This document shows, one piece after another, positions 1-10,464 of a stretch of 49,232 nt of DNA. A program made the translations under genes and the position numbers. Position 1 is the stretch's first letter. Each line of letters opens with the position of its first letter. The DNA is taken from contig NW_022985212.1 in the NCBI RefSeq assembly GCF_010093535.1, positions 368,153 through 417,384 of the forward strand. Reading direction: 5' to 3'. This DNA comes from Lindgomyces ingoldianus. Its lineage: Eukaryota; Ascomycota; Dothideomycetes; Pleosporales; Lindgomycetaceae. Under the pieces are notes generated by a model. That model had not been told where the DNA came from. It was given only the letters and a program-made list of their open reading frames with translations, and did no database searches.

Positions 1-2
1 AG

Positions 3-3000
3 ACGGGACTGCAGCGGATCGCCAAGATGGCGGAGGGCGCCCGACATGCCTGCGGCTTCCAGACTCTGCTGGTAGTGCAGCCTGCAGGCAATGCGCCTGA
101 GAGCGATACGGCACTGGGAGAGTGGCACGGACACTCTGATCTACAAGACTTCACGACATATCCGCTGATGCTGCAGTGCACGCTGGCTGCAGAAGGGGTA
201 CACATTACTGCAAGCTTCGACTCGCGTGTGGTAGAGCGATGGCTAGTCGAGAAGATACTGGGCCAGTTCACCTTCGTCATGCAACAGCTGGCTGGAGCAA
301 GACCAGAGGACAAGGTGGAAGACATCGAAACCCTTACGCCCGATGATAAACAAGAGATATGGACATGTAACGCCGAGACCCCCCCAACGGTTGAACGTTG
401 TCTCCACGACCTGTTCGTCGAGCAAGCCATGGCACGGCCATCTGCGCGGGCCATCTGCGCGTGGGATGGCGAGATGACGTACAGCAAGCTAGATGAGTTG
501 TCAAGCAAGCTAGCAGGCCATCTAGTTGAGCTCGGCGTCGAGCCAGAAGATATCGTGCCACTCTGCTTCGAGAAGTCCATGTGGATGATTGTCGCTATGC
601 TCGCGGTGCTCAAGGCAGGCGGCGCATTTGCACCCCTAGACCCAGAACATCCACACAGCCGCCACGAGGAGATCTTTAAGCAGACAAGGGCTGAGGTGGT
701 GCTTACGTCGGCGCAGTACTCTACCCTATGGGCAGGCTCAGCCCGCACTGTTGTCGTAGTCAGTGAAACGTCAATCCAGCACCTTCCAAACACAAATCTT
801 TCAACGCATTCTGGGGTACAGCCAAGCAATACCGCGTACGTTATCTTCACTTCAGGGAGCACTGGAGTGCCGAAGGGAGTTTTGCTAGAACACAGGGCGG
901 CCTCTACAGGCTGTCTAGGCCATGGCAGAGTACTCGGGTTCGCCCCTCACACCCGAGTCCTACAGTTCGCCTCCTATGCCTTCGATGCTTGCATTGACGA
1001 GATACTCACTGTACTCCTTTATGGTGGCTGCGCATGTGTGCCGTCTCATAGCGATATGCGCGATAATCTAGCCCAAGCTATCAAGGATATGGACGTGAAC
1101 TGGGCATTTCTTACTCCGTCCGTCGCCCGATTGCTTGATCCTGTCATGACCTCTTCGCTCAAGACGTTGGTTCTTGGAGGCGAGCATGTTAGCTCTGCCG
1201 ATTGGGAGAGATGGGGAGGGAACGTTCGAATGATAAACGGCTATGGGCCAGCGGAGTGCTGCGTCTGCTGTTGCACATTCTCAGATGTTCAAGGCTTTGA
1301 ATCTGGGAAGATCGGCAAGCCGGTAGCTTCCGTCAGCTGGGTGGTGGACCCCAAGAACCACGACAAGCTGGCACCTCTGGGATCAATCGGCGAGCTTCTC
1401 ATTGAAGGACCAATCCTCGCGCGCGGCTACCTCAACGACCGCAAAAAGACGAAGTCAGCATTCATCAACGATCCCGTCTGGTTGCTAGAAGGCGGGGGAG
1501 GCCGTCCCGGACGTCGAGGAAGAATGTACAAGACTGGTGACCTAGTCTACTATGGGCCTGATGGCAACTTAGTCTACGCAGGCCGCAAAGACGACCAAGT
1601 CAAAGTGCGAGGCCAGCGAGTTGAGCTCGGTGAGATTGAGCATCACGTGCGGGAGTGCATCCCTGAAGCACGCCAGATTGCCGTGGAGGTGATCTTGCCA
1701 GCGGGAGAGAAAAAAAATGCCACACTAGCGGTCTTCCTGCAACTAGATGAAGAGAAACGCGATACACTACAATCACGCAACGGAATGGATAACAGGTCCT
1801 CAGTGCAGATGGTCATCCTGACCGGAGTGGACAAGAAGTTAGCCGACTCTCTCCCCAGCCATATGATACCTGACGTATACTTTGCGCTGTCGCCGCTCCC
1901 CATGACAGTTTCCGGCAAGATAGATAGGAAGCGACTACGCGAGATTGGGGCCTCTTTCTCGGCCCAGCAGCTGGCTGACATGCGGACGTCAAGCCAGGGC
2001 CTAAAGCGGCAGCCATCGACAGAAGCCGAGCAGACGATGCAGCAGCTGTGGGCGCATGTGTTAAACATTAAGCCTGAGACCATCGGTATGGACGACAGCT
2101 TCTTCCGCCTAGGCGGCGACTCTATTACAGCTATGCAGCTGTCTGCAAGTGCTCGCTTACTTCAAATCCATCTCTCAACGCGCGACATCTTTCGCAGGAA
2201 GACCATTGCTGAACTTGCCCGCTATGCTGCATCATCTAAGCCTGTTCAGCTCGCGCGCACTGCAGAAGATCCAGTCAACACACCGTTTGGCCTGGCCCCG
2301 ATCCAAGAGCTGTACCTCCGGCTTGAACCTACTGGTAGAGCCAGTTTTGACCAGTCTGTCTTCTTAGAACTTCGTACTCAAGTGTCATTGAAGTTGCTCT
2401 ATTCTGCCCTTAGGGTCCTTGTCCAGCGCCACTCTATGCTAAGGGCTCGATTCAGCAAAGCAGTTGGAGGCAGATGGCAGCAGCATGTCTCTGATTCTAC
2501 TGACGCTTCCTTCACCTTGCAACATGTGCGGCCTAGGGACACTGCAGACATCACACAGGCTATACTCCAAAGTCGCAGCCGCTTAAACATCAAGAGTGGA
2601 CCAGTTATAACAGTAATCTTGTTTGACATTGGAAATCGCCAGTCGTTGTTCATGGGTGTTCATCACTTAGTGATTGACCTCGTGTCATGGCGGGTCCTTC
2701 TTGAAGAGCTAGAATACTTACTCCTGGGCCGAACACTATCCCCTGCATCCTCAATGCCCTTCCAAACCTGGCGCGCCATCCAGACTGAGTACGCTAGTAG
2801 GGATGCAGATCACAGAAATGGGATACAAGAGAAGATAGACGTCGGCCAACTATCATACTGGGGCGTAGCACCCAGCACTACATCGCACACCCCTACAATT
2901 ACCGAGCGTTTTGTGCTTGATAGCGAGACAACATCCGCTCTTCTTGGAAGCTGCAACAATAAGCTCCGAACACGCCCTCTTGAGCTTATGATCGCAGCCC

Positions 3001-5021
3001 TAATTCATTCATTTGCGGCTGCCTTCCCTGATCGAAACCCTCCTCCAATCTTCAATGAGACTCATGGGCGTGAGCCATGGGACGACAGCATTGACCTTTC
3101 GCGAACTGTGGGATGGTTTACAAGTATGTTCCCTGTCCAGTTATCAACTGGCGCGCGCAGCAGCTTGCTTGATGTCATCTGTGCAACAAAGGATTGCATG
3201 CGAAGCTTTAAGCGCAGTGGCCAGTCATATTTTGCATCCCACTTTGTCAACGAAGGCACCATTCGTGATTTCATATCTATTTTCCCTGTGGAAATGGTGT
3301 TTAATTATCAAGGCGTGTACCAGCAGCTTGAGCGCGATGAATCTTTGTTCAAGAATGTGCCTATTCCGGAAGGCTGCGACCCAGCATCAGCGGCTGAAGC
3401 CGCCAGGTTCTCCTTGTTTACAGTTTCTGTGATCATAGGAAACGGCTGCGCACATGTAAGTGTTGCACACAGTGGTATCACGAAGCATCAAACGCAAATT
3501 CAAGACTGGGTTCAGCTGTACAAGACCACCTTGCTGGAGCTGCCCAACCTTCTCCACTGCACAAGCACCGAGTGGACGCAGAACGATCTTTCGTTGGAAT
3601 TCCCCTCCCTCACAGGCCTTGACCACTTCAGACCTTCAAACCACGCTTCAGAATCAATCCCCGTCTATTCTCTCCTTCCGCCTAGTATGAAGGAGGCAGT
3701 TCTTTCTGGGTTGAACCCTTTGATCCCAGGGATACAACTTCAGAATTTCGTCGACATTCTTCCTGTCACTTACGCACAACAAAACTACATCACGCAAGGG
3801 ATTGCAATGCCTCGCATAGCGTTCAATTACCTTTACGTTGATATAGGACCGCAACTGGATGTAGATCTCCTCACAGACAGCTGTCGCAAACTCGTCAACC
3901 ATTTCCCGGTTCTCCGCACACGATTCGCTCACTTCAAAGGGAAATGGTGGCAGGTCGTCCTAAATGACATTGAATTGCCTTTTACCACATTTGAGGTCAA
4001 CGGACCACTTCCAGAAGAATCGGACGCAATCTGTATGCGGGATACCGAACAGACAGATCCACTAGGACTCCCTACTTCTTTTGTACTCGTACGTAACAGC
4101 TCCAAGGAAAATCGGTTGATTATTCGCCTTTCTCATGCCCAGTACGACGGTGTTTGTATTCCAGTCATCTTGAAAACACTTGTCTCTCTCTACCAGCAGG
4201 AGCCCTTACACCCTGCTACAGGCTTTTCGACTTATCTTGCACATGCCCGTAACCAACAGACTGACTCAGCTCATTACTGGCGGGAACTCCTCCAAGGCTC
4301 ACAACTCACCAGGGCTATTACAATACTTCAACCGGAAACGCCAGGGGAGGCTGTCCCTCGTGGGATCTTAGCTGAGAGGTCTATCTACGCTCCTACTCTT
4401 CCTGATTATCTTACAATGGCCTCTCTCGTCAGTTCCGCTTGGGCAGTGGTGCTTTCACGAATTACTGGAAAAGAAGACGTTGTGTACGGACATGTAGTCG
4501 CCGGTCGCAATTCTGATATCCCGGGTATCACGGAAATAGTTGGGCCTTGCGTTAACATAGTCCCAGTTAGGGCTGTCACTCCTCCTACCAAAATTTCAGA
4601 AGAGCTCATACTCTCTATCCAAGAGCAATACATCACGCTCGGGCAATCGGATTCAATGGGGTGGGATGACATCATCCAACAATGTACGGACTGGACTCCT
4701 GGACTGGCGCTTGACTCGGTGGTTCTGCACCAGAGCATCGATGTGGAACCTGAAATTCATATCGCGGGAGCAACCGCGAAGTCTCAGTGGTTCAAAAACC
4801 CCTCGCAAGTGTCACACCACATAGGCATCCTGTCACAGCCACAAGGCGACAAGCTGAGGATTGTAATCGCGGGCAACACTCATATTTTGAGGGCAGAAAT
4901 GGCAGATCCGCTACTTGATATGCTGGTAGAAACTGTCATAGCACTTTCAACTGACTTGCAAGCACCGCTCACTTCATGCAAGCCATCCTTAGCAGCATTC
5001 ACTTCAAGTAACGGATCATGA
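3..5021 (+). CDS. Nonribosomal peptide synthetase, C-terminal part (C remnant-A-T-E-C), 5' end outside the window
   Basis: The frame is open from base 3, so the gene starts to the left of the window; the ATG at 27 is internal. Counting from that Met: residues 1-110 are the end of a condensation domain. Residues about 125-650 are an adenylation domain (A3 TSGSTGVPKG near 275, A5 INGYGPAE near 402, YKTGDLV, GRKDDQVKVRGQR, SGKIDRKRLRE). A thiolation domain has LGGDS with the carrier Ser at 699. An epimerisation domain follows (HHLVID 879-884, DLSRTVGWFTS, FNYQGVYQQLE). The last domain is condensation-like with SHAQYDG at 1369-1375, the form common in fungal terminal C domains, and no T, R or TE domain follows. 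Inferred role: it activates a residue, epimerises it to the D form, and the last domain may release or cyclise the peptide. By hand alignment with GrsA the A-domain pocket reads D-A-D-F-V-G-G-V-C-K. The product is unknown. Confidence 0.97.
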   Translation, partial: TGLQRIAKMAEGARHACGFQTLLVVQPAGNAPESDTALGEWHGHSDLQDFTTYPLMLQCTLAAEGVHITASFDSRVVERWLVEKILGQFTFVMQQLAGARPEDKVEDIETLTPDDKQEIWTCNAETPPTVERCLHDLFVEQAMARPSARAICAWDGEMTYSKLDELSSKLAGHLVELGVEPEDIVPLCFEKSMWMIVAMLAVLKAGGAFAPLDPEHPHSRHEEIFKQTRAEVVLTSAQYSTLWAGSARTVVVVSETSIQHLPNTNLSTHSGVQPSNTAYVIFTSGSTGVPKGVLLEHRAASTGCLGHGRVLGFAPHTRVLQFASYAFDACIDEILTVLLYGGCACVPSHSDMRDNLAQAIKDMDVNWAFLTPSVARLLDPVMTSSLKTLVLGGEHVSSADWERWGGNVRMINGYGPAECCVCCCTFSDVQGFESGKIGKPVASVSWVVDPKNHDKLAPLGSIGELLIEGPILARGYLNDRKKTKSAFINDPVWLLEGGGGRPGRRGRMYKTGDLVYYGPDGNLVYAGRKDDQVKVRGQRVELGEIEHHVRECIPEARQIAVEVILPAGEKKNATLAVFLQLDEEKRDTLQSRNGMDNRSSVQMVILTGVDKKLADSLPSHMIPDVYFALSPLPMTVSGKIDRKRLREIGASFSAQQLADMRTSSQGLKRQPSTEAEQTMQQLWAHVLNIKPETIGMDDSFFRLGGDSITAMQLSASARLLQIHLSTRDIFRRKTIAELARYAASSKPVQLARTAEDPVNTPFGLAPIQELYLRLEPTGRASFDQSVFLELRTQVSLKLLYSALRVLVQRHSMLRARFSKAVGGRWQQHVSDSTDASFTLQHVRPRDTADITQAILQSRSRLNIKSGPVITVILFDIGNRQSLFMGVHHLVIDLVSWRVLLEELEYLLLGRTLSPASSMPFQTWRAIQTEYASRDADHRNGIQEKIDVGQLSYWGVAPSTTSHTPTITERFVLDSETTSALLGSCNNKLRTRPLELMIAALIHSFAAAFPDRNPPPIFNETHGREPWDDSIDLSRTVGWFTSMFPVQLSTGARSSLLDVICATKDCMRSFKRSGQSYFASHFVNEGTIRDFISIFPVEMVFNYQGVYQQLERDESLFKNVPIPEGCDPASAAEAARFSLFTVSVIIGNGCAHVSVAHSGITKHQTQIQDWVQLYKTTLLELPNLLHCTSTEWTQNDLSLEFPSLTGLDHFRPSNHASESIPVYSLLPPSMKEAVLSGLNPLIPGIQLQNFVDILPVTYAQQNYITQGIAMPRIAFNYLYVDIGPQLDVDLLTDSCRKLVNHFPVLRTRFAHFKGKWWQVVLNDIELPFTTFEVNGPLPEESDAICMRDTEQTDPLGLPTSFVLVRNSSKENRLIIRLSHAQYDGVCIPVILKTLVSLYQQEPLHPATGFSTYLAHARNQQTDSAHYWRELLQGSQLTRAITILQPETPGEAVPRGILAERSIYAPTLPDYLTMASLVSSAWAVVLSRITGKEDVVYGHVVAGRNSDIPGITEIVGPCVNIVPVRAVTPPTKISEELILSIQEQYITLGQSDSMGWDDIIQQCTDWTPGLALDSVVLHQSIDVEPEIHIAGATAKSQWFKNPSQVSHHIGILSQPQGDKLRIVIAGNTHILRAEMADPLLDMLVETVIALSTDLQAPLTSCKPSLAAFTSSNGS

Positions 5022-5948
5022 ATTTGGCGGTTCGGAAGCTATCCCAAAACTCTTATTCCAACCATGTTTCATTAGTCTTATCGTTGGCTGTATTATTTTC
5101 TTTGATTATATCTTCTATGTTCGGGGAAGGCGTTTCTTTAGTAGTTAGGTTATCCAACTTGGACACATCATGGCCTTGATGAGGTCTACTCAAATCATAT
5201 ATGTCGTATAGTCCACACGGTAGAGAAATAATAAGGACGTGACTGCATAATCTGGTTGAATAGTGAAATTGAATCCGAGTCATGGCACCACGCCAATCAG
5301 GCGATCACATGGAGTATGGGTGCGCGTATTAGTACTTCGGGGGGGCTCTACTTCGCACAATCACTTTCTAAATTAATACCATCGAATTCATCAAACGAAG
5401 TTTGTCCTCTGTCTCTATCTCAATCATGTCCAGTCACCTGCTCGAGTATAAGGCGGGTTATTATTTCCAGTTCGTAGCTCCCACTAACCATATTCCAGAC
5501 GCTTAGCTTGCTGGGGTTCTCTTCTATTAGGCTGAGAGCGGAGAGTTATTCACAGTAACGGTAGTCGATGCTACACACCCAAGTCTCCTGGAAGCTACAA
5601 CGTACGAGGCATTCAAAGATAAGGTTCCAGGTACGCCGAGATCCATTTCTGCAAACACAATTTTCACACGTGATTAGTGATGGACGAGCTGCTCAAGAGA
5701 TAGTGGAGGGTTCTCTCGCAACTAGCTTCCAATCTAAGCTGACAGAAAGGAAGCATTTAATTCGACTCGGCTACGGAATAAATTCTAGGATATCTCTCTG
5801 TCGCATCCATTCTCGATGAGTTGGGCTAGCAAGACCTTTCGTGCAAGTCAAATTGTCGGAAGCCTCACCCAATTTTCGCAGCTAGTCACATTGAAACTGC
5901 AACACCTCTGTCAACTGTATTCAATCCCCATCTAATGAAGCAGGCATT
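5022..5948. other. Gene-poor stretch downstream of the NRPS, one coding-like scrap
   Basis: No intact gene is seen. At 5531-5668 the plus strand is open for about 45 codons with coding-like composition (it contains VTVVDATHPSLLEA and FKDKVPGTPR) and then hits TAG TGA. No ATG, splice partners or family could be assigned, so it is either an exon remnant or chance. The rest shows nothing. Confidence 0.3.
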
Positions 5949-6115
5949 GTGATTGCTGACCTAGCTGCAGACCGGAGGCAGATACAGAGCGTTTATCGCG
6001 CTGTAGCAACGCACAACGTTCCTGAAAGCATGGCCCGCGCCCAACGTGCTGGAAAGCCTGCCCGACGCTGTTGCGAGCCACAGTCGAAGAAGCTTTCCAA
6101 GTTAGAAGAAGAGGT
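5949..6115 (+). pseudogene. Fragment of a pogo/Fot1-like transposase helix-turn-helix region
   Basis: The translation contains RAVATHNVPESMARAQRAGK followed by SKKLSKLEEEVI. This resembles the start of fungal pogo/Fot1-type DDE transposases, where a psq helix-turn-helix with a 'VPxSTLxxRxxG' pattern is followed by a basic stretch and 'LSxxEExxI'. The frame loses similarity after about 6115, and the rest of the transposase (CENP-B domain, DDE catalytic core) is absent. It is an isolated scrap, not a working element. The call rests on one motif only. Confidence 0.5.
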
Positions 6116-6189
6116 TATTTATGTATGTACGTTCTATTATGACCATGCAGTCTATGGGTATGGGGAGCTAAAGCGTGTCAGCTAAATGC

Positions 6190-7413
6190 ATCCTGCTCGT
6201 CTATTGCCTAACACCCTACCCAACATAAGAAACGAGGAAAACACTCTATCAGTATAACATAAGAGATTCATAGTGAGTGGCGAGCAGAGGGTCGTCAGAA
6301 GGCCTCGTGTCCGCAGGGAAGTTGCGGCGTCGTATACTTCTTAATCGGCAGCGCACTGACCGAGGTTCGTGTTGTGGCTCGTTATATTGTTAGCTAGCTG
6401 TTAACAGAGGGGGCTCTCAGCTGCCTCTGCTCTTCTAGCTCTGACAACGGCCATTTCCGGCTTCCACTGCTTCATCGGCCCGTGGAAGCTCTCGCCTTCT
6501 CGAAAGCGATCTAGCTACGATATCAGATTTCTTCAGCGCAAGTCGTACAAATCCCATGGGACATCATCACGCTGCGGCGGCTGGTCAGCGCTTCGAACGA
6601 GGCGTAGTACTGTACGATTGGGCGATTTTGAGGCCTGTACGAGTGAGATGTTGAGTACGTTCGCACGGCAGGTAGGAGGAGAGGCAGGTGTATGTATCGT
6701 AACCGTTATGGCTCACGTGATCTGTACGAGTAGTACAATTCAATTAAAGTACGTCGTACTCTAGTTAAAACAGCTAATATTATAGGTCTCTAGAGACGCA
6801 GGATTAAGGTCTAAATAACTATTGAATAACTAGTTCTTTCTAATAACATAAGCAGAGAGGTTTAAAATCTTGCTGCTTACTACCTTGTTCTTTAACTAGT
6901 TCTTCTAGAGTTAAATAGCCTTAATTATTAGATACTGTACAATTGGCCGCACTACAACACCTCTTGTACTTGCAGCTAGGAGTCTAACAGCTATATATTA
7001 TTCTAGTTAATTGCAAACTTAACTGTAGCGTTATAATTGCGTTCCTCTAGGAACTCCTGCGATTAATCTTTAGCTGTACACAGTGTAGAGGGCTCTCAAC
7101 TTCTTCTCCAGGCTGTAAAACTGCGCAAAATGGACAACAGAGGTATCTAATTAACTAGATAAGGCCTGTAAGGCAGCAAGGCGCGTGTATGAATAACTCT
7201 GCAATAGAAAAAGTCAGTAATAGGAATTCTTAAGATGATAGACTTTAGATAGATAGATTAAAAAATTTAGAAAGAGATTCACGCGTCCTTGCAAAACCTT
7301 CAGCTAATTAGAGCTTAAGAAACCCCCTAAACGCTTTTCCAGGCCGACTGCTTGCCAGAGCCCTCCTACTCCTCTAAAATTGCCATACAAACTCTAAAAT
7401 GGTAATACGCTGC
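6190..7413. other. AT-rich, RIP-like non-coding stretch
   Basis: The part from about 6700 to 7330 is very rich in TA, TTAA and CTAG steps and full of stops in all frames, as expected for DNA degraded by repeat-induced point mutation. It lies directly 3' of the LINE relic and may be its untranslated tail or another dead element. No genes or RNA genes were seen. Confidence 0.45.
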
Positions 7414-9120
7414 TCACGAACTCGATACGTTAGTACTAATCACGTGACCGTTACGGTTCACTTTGTACGGACCGTGGTACGGCCCGCTGGAAACCCTGCT
7501 GCTGGTCACCCTCTTCTCCAGTCGCTGTCTTCGCCGCTTGTCGGCTTCCTCGTTGCCCTTGATCCCCATATGCTCTAGCATCCAGTATAGCGTGACAATC
7601 ACCATTCGAAGCTTCTTCACGATCCCTGCGACCACCTCCTAACACACACTTGCCCTCCAGCCCTAGATCGATTAGAGCGCAGACTGTGGGTCCGAGAAAA
7701 CCTCTATGCTGGGCACAGGTACTGAGGAGCTGGTTACGTCTCGGTCCATACACGATGAACCCCATAGCCAGTTAGCTGCTTCACTGGTCACTGGAGCTCT
7801 GTGAGGTGCGCGTCTGCCTAATGTGAATTTGAAATTGTCTTCAAGATGCATGTCTGAGATAATATCGCGTACTGCCAATGCCTGCTTTGCCTTTGCGTAC
7901 AGACGCATCCACGCATCTGTCCACCCGTCCAGATTCATAGTCTTCGGCGACGGCCTGAACTTGCTCTCTGGCGTGCGCCTTTCTTCGAACGGCGTCATCA
8001 TAAGCCCGCTTCCGCCAAACGTTACGCTGTCCGGCTTCAGTAGCTTCTCTGGGTCCTCTTTCGTCGCCACCTTGATCACTACTGAAGCGTGCTGTCTGCT
8101 AGACCTCGGTCGCCCGAACCACCGCATCGTGCACCCCACTCCGTTTCCCGTACCAATGCGCTCCATCGCCAGAGACACCTCTATTTAGTTTGCTTTGACA
8201 GGGTACCATTTGAGCCCTACTAGGCTTGCTCCTGGATTCGCGGTTCCAGCCATTCAGTTGTTGTCAGCCGGAATGCCGCCTCGTTGTCCTTGTCCGCTGA
8301 GAACTTCATCACGCTTGGGCTGTTGTTTGCTCGCCACCCGTGAAAGCCCTTGATTTTTGCTCCAGCAAGCCGTTCCATGCCGTTCGTGTCCTGTTGAATA
8401 GTCTGCCTTGCTGCTTCGGTGGTGGCTACTTTCTCAACCACATCTTCTCTTACCCTGCTGACATCGATCACAATCTGCCGACTGTTCTCCCTACGTGCTG
8501 TTCCCGAGTTTGTCGGTCGTGACGACGTCATGCCCGACCCGACGAGCTGGCTACGACTGACCGCCATGTCGGCGTTGATGGGGGTTCAATTGAGAGGGTG
8601 TCGAGCTGCGCTCGGAGCGATTGGATGGTTTCTTGCAGTTCGGCGTTCTGGTTCTTGAGGTACTGCCGCTCAGCCTTGATAGCTGTGAGGTCTGTTCGGG
8701 TGCTCTCAGTGATGCTGCTCTGCTGTGCTATCGTCGCTTTGAGGCTCTGGATGAGCGTACCACTTCATCTAGCTTGGCGCTTCCTCCTCCCTGTTCCAGT
8801 GAGGTGGAATCGCGGTCGGTGGGGAAAGGGCGGTAGCTCATCGTCCGCCAGTTGTTGCGCGTTCGAGGATGCTTAAGCATGCGGCTGCGACGCTGTGACT
8901 CTTGTTCTGGCCTGCCTAAGCAGGGCTGCTGCTGTCTGCGTCCTCAGCGCCTGCTGCATCTCTGGCACCTTCGCGCGCTCGGCTTTCTTGCGCGTGCTCT
9001 AGGTGCGGCCGGTGGTGGTGTCGATGGGATGCGGTTACGTCTCGAGGTCGCCATCGGGGCCCAGCAGCATGTTCAGAAGACCGGAGGAGCAGGGGCCGCC
9101 TTGCAGCGGGAACTAGTTGA
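7414..9120 (-). mobile_element. Relic of a Tad1-type LINE: ORF1 fused by deletion to the RNase H end of ORF2
   Basis: Read right to left. About 8860-8580 encodes a coiled coil (contains LKNQNAELQETIQSLRAQL) typical of the start of fungal LINE ORF1. 8567-8220 continues ORF1. 8178-7820 has the ORF1 core (CTMRWFGRPRSSRQHASVVI, then VATKEDPEKLL). 7800-7414 jumps to RNase H pieces: IEVFSDPQSAL, and in another frame VTLYWMLEHMGIKGNEEADK, which matches the end motif of the LINE RNase H (WxPGHxGIxGNExAD). The endonuclease and reverse transcriptase that should lie between are missing. At least three frameshifts and stops break the frame. It cannot move by itself. The exact 5' and 3' ends are not visible. 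Confidence 0.75.
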
Positions 9121-9543
9121 GCGAGACGCTAAGATTCGATTAAAAAAGTGTCCGAGTCAGATATCTTCCTCTTTCCGGAACCCTCACCCAGTAAGTTTCG
9201 CAATTTGTTACCCTAACATCTCCTCCCTACGAGCGCGACCGATTCGTTCCAGTGTAGAAAGTTCAAGCGAGTGAGCCACCCTACCAGCTTTAAATGTACT
9301 TATTCCTGCAACGGCTTAACTAATTTGTTAAATAATAAAATAGTCTTAAGTAACAGTAACTAAAGCTTTAACTATTTACGCGTTAAATATAGTATAATGC
9401 GGCTTTACTTTAGCACTCTTCAAGGTATTATTGTTATAGCTCGAAAGAACTTATAAATGCTTAGTAACCATTGTTACATATACTCGAGAACCTATTGTAA
9501 TAGCTTAGCGCAGCTGGCAAATGCCTGATAACTGTCAAAGGCT

Positions 9544-9838
9544 GGTGTCTAGGAGTATCAGCTAGAGATTAGCTGGCAGTGTTAGGAAGGGCATGAAGCA
9601 AATTGCAGCAACTATAGCAACTTGCAGCAAACTGCAGCAAATTGTAGCAAACTGTAATAAACTGCAGTAGATTACAGCAACTTGTAGCAATGTAATACAC
9701 CTTGGTTGTGTCGCAAGTGGCGCTAAGCTAGCTCGTTGACAATGCTAGCCTAGGTGTTGCGGTATAAAACCTAGTTCTGTGGCGAGGGCACAGTTCTTCT
9801 TTATCGAATTCAACACTGCTATCAGGCATTTGCCAGCT
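9544..9838 (-). repeat. Left arm of a large imperfect palindrome (repeat copy A)
   Basis: Its reverse complement matches 9962-10260 nearly throughout: AGCTGGYAAATGCCTGATA, GTGTTGAATTCGAT, AAGAAGAACTGTG, then a stretch of degenerate units of about 10 bp (GCAGCAAAY type), and CTGCCAGCTAATCTCTAGC at the outer end. Differences are mainly transitions. Confidence 0.85.
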
Positions 9839-9853
9839 CCCCCGAGCCATTAC

Positions 9854-9916
9854 AATAGCAGTGTTGAATTCGATGAGGAATAACTGTATCCTCACTACCG
9901 AACTAGGTTTAATACT
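9854..9916 (+). repeat. Short nested copy of the palindrome's inner arm
   Basis: ATAGCAGTGTTGAATTCGAT, followed by a degenerate form of the next 40 bases and ending at AACTAGGTTT. It repeats the inner part of both large arms (compare 9978-10034, and 9772-9822 on the other strand). With the left arm alone it forms a smaller hairpin with arms of about 60 bp. Confidence 0.8.
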
Positions 9917-9961
9917 GTAATACCTAGGTCTAACTATTGGATAGACGTAATGGCTTGGCAT

Positions 9962-10260
9962 AGCTGGTAAATGCCTGATAATAGTGTTGAATTCGATGAA
10001 GAAGAACTGTGTCCTCACTACGGAACTAAGTTAGGTCTAGCTTAGGGACAGCGTTGTCAACTAGCCAGCTTAGTGCCTCTTGCAATACAACCGATGTGTA
10101 CCGCAATTTGCTGCACATTGCGGTAATCTACTGCAGTTTATTGCAGTTTCCCACAATTTGCTGCAAATCATTGCAAATCACTGCAAATCACTGCAAATTC
10201 CTGTAGTTTGCTACAGTTTGCTTCGTGCTCTTCCTAACGCTGCCAGCTAATCTCTAGCTG
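9962..10260 (+). repeat. Right arm of the large palindrome (repeat copy B)
   Basis: This is the inverted partner of 9544-9838, with a spacer of about 120 bp between the arms. It contains the degenerate tandem TTTGCTGCAAATCA-like units at 10105-10225. The family's conserved end sequence breaks off at 10260 and appears to resume at 10465, so the copy seems split by an insertion. Confidence 0.85.
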
Positions 10261-10464
10261 TGTGAGAGCACTGTGAAACAGGAAGCATGAAGCGCAGAAG
10301 GGGGTAAAGGATAGTATTGATAGACGAATCCTTGAGGAGACTCAGGGGTTTGGGAGAGGATATGTATATATACTAGGGCACGTGACGTGACGTCATGTGC
10401 CCAAGGCCGGGCCGAGGGCTCTCTGGGGAGAGTTCGAGGCATGTCCAAGTTAACCGTGACAGGC
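10261..10464. mobile_element. About 204-bp insertion inside repeat copy B
   Basis: Copies A and C of the family run straight from CCAGCTAATCYCTAGCT into ATACYCCTRGRCACCAGCC. In copy B these two parts are separated by this segment. GCTG stands on both sides (ending at 10260 and 10466), which could be a target duplication or chance. No terminal inverted repeats or coding sequence were seen. Confidence 0.5.
10376..10402. other. 27-bp near-perfect palindrome containing CACGTG and TGACGTCA
   Basis: The arms GGGCACGTGACG and CGTCATGTGCCC flank TGA; one mismatch pair is visible. The core includes CACGTG (E-box type) and TGACGTCA (CRE type). It lies inside the insertion in repeat copy B, not next to a gene start, so a regulatory role is not supported by context. 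Confidence 0.6.

Noticed and set aside
243..4738. Many open frames on the minus strand and in other plus frames across the NRPS
   Set aside because: They lie inside a frame with all NRPS motifs and show no domains of their own.
8598..9274. Plus-strand frames over the LINE relic
   Set aside because: The minus strand carries the recognisable LINE ORF1 coiled coil in this interval.
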